DNA of 26,104 nt, taken from NCBI GenBank assembly GCA_036490795.1, contig DASXDG010000058.1:1-26104 (forward strand), given 5' to 3'. Shown here piece by piece: positions 14,757-21,552 of the stretch. The DNA is from JAFARZ01 sp036490795. GTDB taxonomy: Bacteria > Actinomycetota > Actinomycetes > Streptosporangiales > Streptosporangiaceae. Position 1 is the stretch's first letter. Each line of letters starts with the position of its first letter. The position numbers and the translations under genes were made by a program. The notes under the pieces were generated by a model, which saw nothing but the letters and a program-made list of their open reading frames with translations, did no database searches and was not told where the DNA came from.

Positions 14757-14770
14757 ATCTTCGCGAAGAT
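14757..14770. promoter_or_regulatory. 14-bp perfect palindrome ATCTTCGCGAAGAT between tetR and glgX
   Basis: A perfect inverted repeat with no spacer overlaps the first base of the tetR stop codon and ends 20 bp before the glgX start. It may be an operator controlling the trehalose genes or a small hairpin in a tetR-glgX-treY-treZ transcript. Symmetry is the only evidence. Confidence 0.4.
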
Positions 14771-15375
14771 CACACTCCTGAGTTCGCCTGATCTGCAGCG
14801 ACGTGGCTGGTTATAGCCAGTAGCGCGCGGGCCAGGTCGGCGGCCGACGGAGCCCGTTCCGGATCCATCAGCCATTGCACAAGTACCCCGCTGAGCATCG
14901 CCTGATGCAACGAACCGATGGCCCGCCTCTGTTCGTCGGCGTTATAGATCGCCTGCGCCCATAGCTGGCGGCCGTCCTCCAGGCCGTCGGCGATGGTGGT
15001 CCGCACCTCTGGATTGCGCATCGCGACGCTGAATATGTCGAAGGTGGCCAGCCAGATGCCCGGATTCGCCTGGAACGAGGCGATCGTGTGCTCCCAGAAT
15101 CGCTCGAACCGCTCCAGCACCGTACCCGCACCCCCGCCGCCGGCCTCGGCCTCGGCTGTCAGCGCCGCCATCGACCGGCCAATCTCGGCACCGAAGTCGT
15201 CCATGGCCCGCACCACCGCGGCGTTGAGCAGCGCCTCGGTGGAGCCGTAGTGATAACCGATCGAGGCCAGGTTCGTCCCCGACGCGCTGACGATGTCGCG
15301 CGCGGTGGTTCTCGCGTAGCCCTTTTCGCGCAGGCAGCGGACCGCGCCCTCGAGCAAGTCTTCACGGTGGCTCAT
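14770..15375 (-). CDS. TetR family transcriptional regulator
   Basis: Protein of 201 residues. The N-terminal helix-turn-helix (about 5-50) reads LLEGAVRCLREKGYARTTARDIVSASGTNLASIGYHYGSTEALL, in segments typical of TetR repressors. The rest is an all-helical ligand-binding domain with no recognisable effector signature. An ATG at 15396 would add seven residues. It is rejected because a TATAAA-like -10 overlaps it; a transcript from that promoter would begin near 15389, which favours the ATG at 15375. The gene lies 33 bp before glgX in the same direction, so it may control or be co-transcribed with the trehalose genes, and the operator-like repeats at its promoter suggest autoregulation. Confidence 0.88.
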   Translation of the reverse strand: MSHREDLLEGAVRCLREKGYARTTARDIVSASGTNLASIGYHYGSTEALLNAAVVRAMDDFGAEIGRSMAALTAEAEAGGGGAGTVLERFERFWEHTIASFQANPGIWLATFDIFSVAMRNPEVRTTIADGLEDGRQLWAQAIYNADEQRRAIGSLHQAMLSGVLVQWLMDPERAPSAADLARALLAITSHVAADQANSGV

Positions 15376-15393
15376 ACGGCCAGCATACCCGAC

Positions 15394-15422
15394 CATTTAT
15401 ACAAATGTATTAGACAGTTGTA
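15394..15422 (-). promoter_or_regulatory. tetR promoter with paired ACANNTGTA sites (candidate TetR operator)
   Basis: Two sites, ACAAATGTA (15401-15409) and ACAGTTGTA (15414-15422), repeat with a 13-bp period, and each contains the inverted core ACA-NN-TGT. The minus-strand TATAAA (15401 to 15396) overlaps the first site, so a bound repressor would block the promoter. The stretch is clearly AT-richer than its surroundings. Confidence 0.5.
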
Positions 15423-15440
15423 TTGAGACGGCTGTTTAGC

Positions 15441-16928
15441 CTAGCCGCGCAGACGGGAGCAGGGGATGACCAGCGTGACGTACTTGCCGGCGGCGTTCTT
15501 GTCGTATGTGTCGAAGTAGCGGAACGCGTCGGAGTGCCGGCAGGAATCCAGCCAGCGGGTCGCTACCGGCCCCCACAGCGGCGCCGTGGTGCGCCCGCCC
15601 GTGTAGCGGAAGTCCGGTATCCATCCGGCGCAGAGCACAGCGACCAGCGCGACGGCGGCGGCGACGCCGACCGGGCGGCGCAGCCCGTGGTCCGTGAACC
15701 TGGCATCCACCGCGACGATCAAGACCGCGGTGATGAGCAGGATAGGCAGGCAGGTGTAGCGCGCACCCGGCTCGGTGTCCGGCTTGACTCCGTTGATCGT
15801 CACCCAGTAGGTGACCGTCGCGGCGAACACCGCGAACACGTAGCCGAACACGAGCGCCGCCACGGTAAAAGCGCGGACCCGCGCGATCCCGGTGACCAGG
15901 ATGACCACGACGGCGATGGCAAGCAGCCCGCCGATCAGCAGCAGCGCGTAGTTCCGGTCCCACCAGTCCCGCAGCAGCCAGGACAGGTGCCAGCCGAAGG
16001 CGGGCAGCACCACGTCGTGGCCGTAGAAGGTGGTGCTCTGGCCGGGCGTCGCGAGCTGGGACAGCCGTGACGACGAGGACGTGCCCGAGTGCAGGAAGTA
16101 GGGCAACTGCAGCAGGCAGCCCGCCAGCCAGCCCGCGGTCACGGCGTGCTCGCGCACGCGCGGGAGCGCGATCACCCTGGCGACGACCAGGACGGCGAAC
16201 ACGACCGCCGTGATGTTGGACGAGGCGGCCGCGAATCCGACGACCGCCGCGAGGATCATCGCCCAGGCCGACGCCGGCCGCCACAGCAGCGCCCAGAATA
16301 GCGCCATGAGCAGGTACCACGGCGTGTTCACCCCGCTGTTGGCGATCTGCAGCAGCGCCACCGGCAGCAGCAGGACCGACAGCGCGAGCAGGCCGCGCAT
16401 GAGCGGATGGCGGACATGTCCCGTGCTCACACCGAAGATGAACAGGGCGCAGGCGGACGTGACCAGCGCGCCGCTGACCGCGAAGCCGGCCGCGGCGTCG
16501 CGCAACGGCAGCAGCGATACCAGTTGCCCGATGGCACGCGGCAAAAGCTGGAGGTAACCGGCGTACGGGTCGAACATGCTCCGCCACGGATGCGCCAGCG
16601 CCTCCACCAGATACACCGGCTTGTCTTCGGCGTAAATGGTCTGCCATGGCGGGTTGCCGACATAACGGGCCAGGCTTACCGCAGCCCCCGCGAACAGGCA
16701 GACCAGGTAAGCGCCGGCGATCAGCCAGCGTCGCGTCGCGGCTTGCCTCTGCGGTGTTTCAGGGAGCGGTGTTTCAGGGAGCGGTGTCTCAGGGAAAAGG
16801 GGCGCGAGCGCCCGGCCGATCGGACCGAACGCGGGCCTCACCTGACCATCGGGCACTCGCGATTCCCGACCGGAAGCGAGCGACGTCTGCACGCTGCCCG
16901 AACCTACCACGCCCGGCTGGGGCGCCAT
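15441..16928 (-). CDS. Multi-spanning membrane protein, GT-C glycosyltransferase-like
   Basis: Integral membrane protein of 495 residues with roughly 11-13 hydrophobic segments, the first at about 66-84 (LIAGAYLVCLFAGAAVSLA). The first outside loop contains TIYAEDKPVYLVEAL, an acidic motif placed like the catalytic loop of GT-C mannosyl/arabinosyl transferases. A soluble C-terminal tail ends in VTLVIPCSRLRG. The function is not recognised further; a polyprenyl-phosphate-sugar-dependent glycosyltransferase of the cell envelope is plausible. The ATG at 16928 is chosen. The frame stays open to 17078, but those codons run through an intergenic repeat. The N-terminal cytoplasmic region carries an FPETP/LPETP tandem repeat. 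It lies upstream of tetR with 65 bp between them. Confidence 0.75.
   Translation of the reverse strand: MAPQPGVVGSGSVQTSLASGRESRVPDGQVRPAFGPIGRALAPLFPETPLPETPLPETPQRQAATRRWLIAGAYLVCLFAGAAVSLARYVGNPPWQTIYAEDKPVYLVEALAHPWRSMFDPYAGYLQLLPRAIGQLVSLLPLRDAAAGFAVSGALVTSACALFIFGVSTGHVRHPLMRGLLALSVLLLPVALLQIANSGVNTPWYLLMALFWALLWRPASAWAMILAAVVGFAAASSNITAVVFAVLVVARVIALPRVREHAVTAGWLAGCLLQLPYFLHSGTSSSSRLSQLATPGQSTTFYGHDVVLPAFGWHLSWLLRDWWDRNYALLLIGGLLAIAVVVILVTGIARVRAFTVAALVFGYVFAVFAATVTYWVTINGVKPDTEPGARYTCLPILLITAVLIVAVDARFTDHGLRRPVGVAAAVALVAVLCAGWIPDFRYTGGRTTAPLWGPVATRWLDSCRHSDAFRYFDTYDKNAAGKYVTLVIPCSRLRG
16751..16795 (-). repeat. In-frame 15-bp tandem repeat in the membrane-protein gene (3 copies)
   Basis: Units at 16751-16765, 16766-16780 and 16781-16795; the first two are identical and the third differs at one base. 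They encode FPETP-LPETP-LPETP-type pentapeptides just before the first membrane segment. Confidence 0.9.
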
Positions 16929-16971
16929 AACCAGACCAAAACCCCTCTTTCCAGGCCCGGGCGCGTTTGCC

Positions 16972-17017
16972 CGTCCTGGCTCCGCCACGTTGCCTGTCCT
17001 GGCTCCGCCACGTTGCC
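16972..17017. repeat. 23-bp tandem duplication in the intergenic region
   Basis: Units 16972-16994 and 16995-17017 are identical except for the first base (c/t), with core GTCCTGGCTCCGCCACGTTG. They sit between the membrane-protein start and the dispersed repeat copy B, so they may be part of the same mobile or expandable element. Confidence 0.85.
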
Positions 17018-17030
17018 CGCGGGGCCTGAT

Positions 17031-17070
17031 CTGCGCGGAAGATCGCTCCAACACGGTAAAAAACCTTGCG
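17031..17070 (-). repeat. Dispersed intergenic repeat, copy B
   Basis: The minus-strand sequence matches copy A (8511-8550) at 31 of 40 positions. It lies head-to-head with copy C (17081-17122), so the two form an imperfect inverted repeat around a 10-bp centre. Confidence 0.65.
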
Positions 17071-17080
17071 GAGAGCAACC

Positions 17081-17122
17081 TTTTCTACCGTGCAGGACTT
17101 TATTTCCGCGTTGATGGCGCCG
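17081..17122 (+). repeat. Dispersed intergenic repeat, copy C (degenerate)
   Basis: It begins with the exact TTTTCTACCG core of copy A and has TTCCGCGTT at the same distance (26 bp from the start of the core). The 16-bp stretch between the cores is diverged. It is oriented opposite to copy B. Confidence 0.5.
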
Positions 17123-17157
17123 CCGCGCGCGCCGTGACGAGGACGGTGGCATAACGG

Positions 17158-17182
17158 GGGCGCGCGCCGTAGCACGCGCGGC
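17158..17182 (-). terminator. Candidate terminator hairpin after etfA
   Basis: CGCGCG (17161-17166) and CGCGCG (17175-17180) enclose an 8-nt loop just past the etfA stop (17193). A larger inverted repeat GCGCGCGCC (17124-17132) / GGCGCGCGC (17158-17166) overlaps it. There is no U-tract, as is common for actinobacterial terminators. Modest support. Confidence 0.4.
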
Positions 17183-17192
17183 AATGACGCGG

Positions 17193-18290
17193 TCAGGAGC
17201 GGTCGCGGAGGGCGGCTACCAGAGCGGGAACCACCTGGTGCAGGTCGCCGATCACCGCGTAGTCGGCGTGGGCCAGGATCGGGGCGCCGGGGTCGGTGTT
17301 GATCGCGATGATGTGCTTGGCGCCCGCGCAGCCGGCGATGTGCTGGATCGCGCCGCTGATGCCGCAGGCCAGGTACAGCTCCGGGGTGATCTTGGTGCCG
17401 GTCTGGCCGACCTGCTGGCGATGCGGGCGCCAGCCCTCCGAGGTGACCACGCGGGACACGCCGACCACGCCGCCGAGCAGACTGGCCAGTTCCTCCAGCG
17501 GGGCGAAGCCATCCGGGCCGCCGACGCCACGGCCGCCGCCGACCACGACGCGCGCTGAGGCCAGCGAGACGCCGCCGGCGCCCGCCGCCGACTCCGCCGC
17601 GCGGACGGCCAGGTCGGCTTCGGCCAGGTCGGGCTTGTGAACGTGGACGGTCGGGCCGGCCGATGATGTGTCCGCAGTCGCGGAAAGCGTCCCCGCGGGG
17701 ACGCTTTCCGCAATTGCGTCGGAAGCGACGGTCAGCAGGGCGACCGGCGCCTCGAGGACCGCGTCCTCCAGCAACAGCCCAGCCCAGCGCTGCCGCACCA
17801 GACGGTGCGCCGGTCCCTCCTGGGACACCGTCACGCAGTTCGCGGCCATCGGCAGGCCGGTGATCGCGCCCAGGTGCGCCATCACCTCGTTGCCGCGGTC
17901 GGTGCCGGCGGCGAGGACGGCGGACGCACCGGTTTCCGCCATCAGGCCGACCAGCACCCGCGCCCATGCCACCGGCGCGTACCCCTCCACCGAAGACGGC
18001 TCGACCAGGTACACATCGGTGGCGCCAAGACCCGAGGGCGCGCCGCTCTCGAAAACCGGGCCGCCCTCCAAAACCGCGCCGCCCTCCAAAACCGCGCCGC
18101 CCTCGAAAACCGCGCCGTCGCCGAAGACCACGGCGCTTACCGGGCCGAGGGACCGAGCCAGACCCGCCGCGCGCAGCGACGCGTCGATCGGCTCGCCGGA
18201 GGAACCGTCCAGCTCGATCAGGACCAGCGCCCGCCGCGAAGCGGCGGAGGAGTTCGGGGGGGTCGTCCCCTCCGGAGTCAGCACTGTCAT
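17193..18290 (-). CDS. etfA: Electron transfer flavoprotein subunit alpha
   Basis: ETF α subunit of 365 residues; it pairs with EtfB and carries the redox FAD, moving electrons from flavoprotein dehydrogenases to the quinone pool. The C-terminal FAD domain is well conserved: SEGWRPHRQQVGQTGTKI, LYLACGISGAIQHIAG, IIAINTDPGAPIL and ADYAVIGDLH. The N-terminal domain is unusual. A VFEGG/VLEGG tandem repeat is inserted at about residues 60-82, and a palindrome-coded segment (about 194-204) replaces the RPxAxxP-type linker seen in relatives. It starts directly after the etfB stop (TAG then ATG). Its place behind a dimethylglycine-dehydrogenase-like gene suggests that it is a dedicated acceptor for that enzyme. 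Confidence 0.93.
   Translation of the reverse strand: MTVLTPEGTTPPNSSAASRRALVLIELDGSSGEPIDASLRAAGLARSLGPVSAVVFGDGAVFEGGAVLEGGAVLEGGPVFESGAPSGLGATDVYLVEPSSVEGYAPVAWARVLVGLMAETGASAVLAAGTDRGNEVMAHLGAITGLPMAANCVTVSQEGPAHRLVRQRWAGLLLEDAVLEAPVALLTVASDAIAESVPAGTLSATADTSSAGPTVHVHKPDLAEADLAVRAAESAAGAGGVSLASARVVVGGGRGVGGPDGFAPLEELASLLGGVVGVSRVVTSEGWRPHRQQVGQTGTKITPELYLACGISGAIQHIAGCAGAKHIIAINTDPGAPILAHADYAVIGDLHQVVPALVAALRDRS
17680..17711. repeat. Perfect 32-bp palindrome inside etfA
   Basis: GCGGAAAGCGTCCCCG (17680-17695) is followed with no spacer by its exact reverse complement (17696-17711). Flanking bases continue partial complementarity (cgca at 17673-17676 against tgcg at 17715-17718). It keeps the etfA frame open, encoding about ten residues of the interdomain linker. 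Confidence 0.95.
18043..18114 (-). repeat. In-frame 18-bp tandem repeat in etfA (4 copies)
   Basis: Units at 18043-18060, 18061-18078, 18079-18096 and 18097-18114; the middle two are identical. They encode hexapeptides of the type AVLEGG in the coding strand and enlarge a surface loop of the N-terminal domain. Confidence 0.9.
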
Positions 18291-19040
18291 CTACGCGATC
18301 CCCAGTTCGTCCAGGACGCGGACCAGGTCAGGGACCGCGTCTACGCCGTTGCCGAGAACTTCTGCCTGGTGCTTGATCGTCTCTGGCACCCGCAGCCGTT
18401 CCTTGCGCAGGCCCTCGGCCTGCCATTCGACCTCGGTCCGCTCAACCGCCGCCCGCTTGGCGCGTAGCCGGCCGGGCAGTGACGGGTAGCGCGGCAGGTT
18501 GATGCCTTCCTTGACGGTGACCACGGCCGGCAGCGGCAGCGTGAAGGTTTCTTCGACGCCCCGGTACTCCCGGCTGGCGGCCAGGGAGGTGGGGGTGATG
18601 CCGAGCTTCTTGATGCCGGTCGCTACCGGCCAGCCGAGCAGGTGCGCGACCCGGATGCCGACCTGGTAGTCGCCGGTGTCCGACGCCTCGTTGCCGAGCA
18701 GGACCAGGCCGTAGCCGCCCGACCTGACCTCGGCGGCGATCGCTTCCGCGGTCGCGATCGGCCCGTACTCACGGCCGTCGGTCTCCAGCAGCACCGCGCG
18801 TCCGGCGCCGAGCGCCAGCGCGTCGCGGAGCTGCTCGATCGCCACCTCGGCGCCCAGGGTGAGCACCGAGACCGTGCCGCCGAGGCGCTCGGTGATCTGC
18901 ACGGCCTCTTCGACCGCGCATTCCTCGTGCGGGCTGACCGTGAACCCGGACATGCGCGTGTCCACGTCCTGCCCGTCCTCGGTCAGCGTGATCTTGCCGC
19001 CCACGGTGGGCACCCGCTTGACGCAAACGAGAATGTCCAT
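18291..19040 (-). CDS. etfB: Electron transfer flavoprotein subunit beta
   Basis: ETF β subunit of 249 residues. It starts MDILVCVKRVPTVGGKITL, contains the nucleotide-binding-like segments SPHEECAVEEAVQ and LLGNEASDTGDYQVGIRVAHLLGWP, and ends the conserved core with the family signature LPRYPSLPGRLRAKR. It binds AMP structurally and docks the dehydrogenase. The ATG at 19040 lies 1 bp after the stop of the dimethylglycine-dehydrogenase-like gene, with GGAG 5 nt upstream inside that gene's end. The β-then-α order and near-zero spacing mean a single transcript and probably balanced expression. Confidence 0.95.
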   Translation of the reverse strand: MDILVCVKRVPTVGGKITLTEDGQDVDTRMSGFTVSPHEECAVEEAVQITERLGGTVSVLTLGAEVAIEQLRDALALGAGRAVLLETDGREYGPIATAEAIAAEVRSGGYGLVLLGNEASDTGDYQVGIRVAHLLGWPVATGIKKLGITPTSLAASREYRGVEETFTLPLPAVVTVKEGINLPRYPSLPGRLRAKRAAVERTEVEWQAEGLRKERLRVPETIKHQAEVLGNGVDAVPDLVRVLDELGIA

Positions 19041-19041
19041 G

Positions 19042-21552
19042 TCAGCTCCGGATCCGGGAGTTGTCCTGGTCGAACAGCGGTGCCGACGACGCCCTGGCCA
19101 CCGTCACCGGGAACTGCTCGGCCATGTACTCGACCAGCAGCGGCGTTCCCTCCACCGCGACATCGGCGGGCAGGTAGGCCATCAGCAGGTGCTTGCCGAC
19201 GGAGGGGCCGGACCCGGCGCTGGTCACGTACGACGGCCTGCCCTTGGCGTCGACCAGCCGCTCGCCGGCCAGCGACAGGATCGGCTCCTTGCCGAGCATG
19301 TACCTGAGCGTCCCGTCCGCGGACTCGCACGAGTCGACGGTCAGCGTGCACAGCACCGCGCACGGCTGCTCGTCCCGCTGGCGCAGGTAGGCCTGCTTGC
19401 CGATGAAGTCCTGCGACTTGACCTTCGGCCGGGTCAGGCCGGCTTCGACCAGCGTGTACTCCTGGGTCAGTTCGGCGCCGAACGCGCGGTAGCCCTTCTC
19501 CAGGCGGCCGGTGGTGCCGTACACGCCGATGCCGGCCGGGATCAGGCCGTGCGCCTGACCCGCCTCCCACAGCGCGTCCCACACCTTGCCGCCCTGCTCG
19601 ATCGGCACGTATAGCTCCCAGCCGAGCTCACCGACGTAGGAGATGCGGGACGCGAGCACGACCGTGCTGCCGACCTCGATCTCCCGGCAGGTGCCGAACG
19701 TGAAGCCCTCGTGCGAGACGTCCGCCGAGGTGAGCGCGGACAGCACGGCCCGCGCGTTCGGCCCCCACAGGCCGATCGTGGTCCACGCGCCGGTGACGTC
19801 AGCGACCGCGGTTTCCCCCACCAGGTGGTCGGAGATCCACTTGAAGTCGGACCGGCCGGTCGCGCCGCCGGTGACCACGCGGAACCGGTCGTGCGCCAGC
19901 CTCATCACGGTCAGGTCCGCGACGAAACCGCCGTTCTCATCGAGGAAGGAGGTGTACACGACCCGGCCGGCGGGCACGTCGAGCTGCGCGACCGCCAGGT
20001 TCGCCATGGTGGCGAGCGCGCCAGGTCCGGTCACGTCGAGGACGGTGAACGCGGACAGGTCGACCAGCGCGCAGGTCTCCCGCATCGCCAGGTGCTCGGC
20101 GTTGATGATCGGCGACCACCAGCGGGACTCCCACTCGGCGGGCCGCTCCATCAGCTGGCCCGCGTACTTTTCCAGCAGGCCGGAGTTCGACTCGTACCAG
20201 AACGGCCGTTCCCAGCCGGCCGTCTCGTAGAACACCGCCCCGAGGTCGCGTTCGCGGGCGTACATCGGGCTGACCCGCTGCGGCCGGACCGATTCCCACT
20301 GCTCGGCCGGGTGCACGATGCCGTACATCTTGTTGAAGGCCTCATCCGCCCTGGCCTCGACGTGCTGGACCGTCGTCTGGTGGGACCAGAACCGGGCCGC
20401 GTTGGCCTCGAAGACGTCGACGGCCGGGACCTTGCCCGACATCAGCTCGGCGACCGCGCGGCCGCAGCCGGGGCCTTCCTTGATCCAGGAGGCGGCGGCG
20501 GACCACAGCCCGCGGGCCTCCGGCATCTCGCCGAGGATCGGGTGCCCGTCGGGGGTCATCGAGATCAGGCCGTTGATCGCGTACCTGATGCCCGCCTTCT
20601 CGTCACCGAGCAGTTCCGGCATGAGCTCGAGCGCCTCGGCGAGCTGCGGGTCGAAGTCGTCCTGGGTGAACGGCAGCTCGGTGGGGGACAGCGCCGACTC
20701 CTCGATCGAGGGGATGTCGTCGGGCGGCACGATGATCGGGCGGTGCGCGTAGGAGCCGACCTCCATGTCGCCGCCGTGCTGGCGCTCGTACATGTTGGTG
20801 TCCACGTCGCGCACGATCGGGTACGAGATCTCGCCGGGAGTGTCGGCGAACAGCGCTATCGGGCCGACGCTGATCATCTGGTGCACGCACGGCGTGAGCG
20901 CCATCCGTGCCCCGGCCATCCGGGCGATCCGCGGCGACCAGACCCCGCAGCAGATCACCACGTTGTCGGTCTCGATCCGCCCGGCACTGGTAACGACGCC
21001 GGTGATCTGGCCGTCGGCCACGTCGATGTCAAAGACTTCCGTGCTGGCCAGCACGGTCAGCGCACCGGAAGAAACCGCCCGCTCACGCATGAGCGTGCCG
21101 GCCCGCAGCGAGTCGACGACGCCGACGGTGGGGAAGTAGCCGCCGCCGATAATCACCGAGTCATCCAGGTACGGCACCAGCTTGCGCACCTCGGCCGGCG
21201 TGATCACCGACGCGGGGATGCCCCACGCCTTCGCCATCGTGCAGCGTCTGCGCAACTCGATCATCCGCTCCGGCGTCCGCGCGACCTCGATGCCACCGCT
21301 CTGGGTGAACACGCCGAGCTCCTGGTACTGCTCGGTGCTGTCCCGGGTCAGCTCGAACATCATCTTGGAGTACTCGATGGGGAAGATGAAGTTCGACGCG
21401 TGACCGGTGGAGCCGCCCGGGTTCGGCATCGGGCCCTTGTCCACCAGGACGAGGTCGCGCCAGCCAAGCAGGGCCAGGTGATGCACCAGGCTGTTGCCGA
21501 CAATGCCGGCGCCGATGATCACGGCACTGGCGCGGGATGGAGTATCGCTCAT
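19042..21552 (-). CDS. Dimethylglycine/sarcosine dehydrogenase-like flavoprotein (DAO-FAO_M-GcvT)
   Basis: Protein of 836 residues that oxidises an N-methyl amine and passes the resulting formaldehyde unit to tetrahydrofolate. The FAD site starts with VIIGAGIVG (11-19) and D38. GGSTGHASN (46-54) places H51 at the covalent flavin histidine of mammalian dimethylglycine dehydrogenase (GSTWHAAG). A DAO domain (about 9-375) is followed by an FAO_M linker and a GcvT-like folate-binding domain (about 430-830) with WELYVPIEQGG and LEKGYRAFGAELTQEYT. ATG 21552 gives the expected family length, and the frame upstream of it lies inside the MTHFR gene. Its ATG overlaps the MTHFR stop (ATGA). The etfBA genes directly downstream fit an ETF-linked dehydrogenase. 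The substrate could be dimethylglycine, sarcosine or another N-methyl amino acid. Confidence 0.9.
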   Translation of the reverse strand: MSDTPSRASAVIIGAGIVGNSLVHHLALLGWRDLVLVDKGPMPNPGGSTGHASNFIFPIEYSKMMFELTRDSTEQYQELGVFTQSGGIEVARTPERMIELRRRCTMAKAWGIPASVITPAEVRKLVPYLDDSVIIGGGYFPTVGVVDSLRAGTLMRERAVSSGALTVLASTEVFDIDVADGQITGVVTSAGRIETDNVVICCGVWSPRIARMAGARMALTPCVHQMISVGPIALFADTPGEISYPIVRDVDTNMYERQHGGDMEVGSYAHRPIIVPPDDIPSIEESALSPTELPFTQDDFDPQLAEALELMPELLGDEKAGIRYAINGLISMTPDGHPILGEMPEARGLWSAAASWIKEGPGCGRAVAELMSGKVPAVDVFEANAARFWSHQTTVQHVEARADEAFNKMYGIVHPAEQWESVRPQRVSPMYARERDLGAVFYETAGWERPFWYESNSGLLEKYAGQLMERPAEWESRWWSPIINAEHLAMRETCALVDLSAFTVLDVTGPGALATMANLAVAQLDVPAGRVVYTSFLDENGGFVADLTVMRLAHDRFRVVTGGATGRSDFKWISDHLVGETAVADVTGAWTTIGLWGPNARAVLSALTSADVSHEGFTFGTCREIEVGSTVVLASRISYVGELGWELYVPIEQGGKVWDALWEAGQAHGLIPAGIGVYGTTGRLEKGYRAFGAELTQEYTLVEAGLTRPKVKSQDFIGKQAYLRQRDEQPCAVLCTLTVDSCESADGTLRYMLGKEPILSLAGERLVDAKGRPSYVTSAGSGPSVGKHLLMAYLPADVAVEGTPLLVEYMAEQFPVTVARASSAPLFDQDNSRIRS

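Noticed and set aside
16929..17078. 50-residue N-terminal extension of the membrane protein
   Set aside because: It runs through the intergenic 23-bp tandem and the dispersed repeat and is Arg/Gly/Pro-rich; start set at ATG 16928.
17124..17166. GCGCGCGCC/GGCGCGCGC inverted repeat as a stand-alone regulatory element
   Set aside because: Simple alternating GC sequence is expected in this composition; only mentioned with the candidate etfA terminator.
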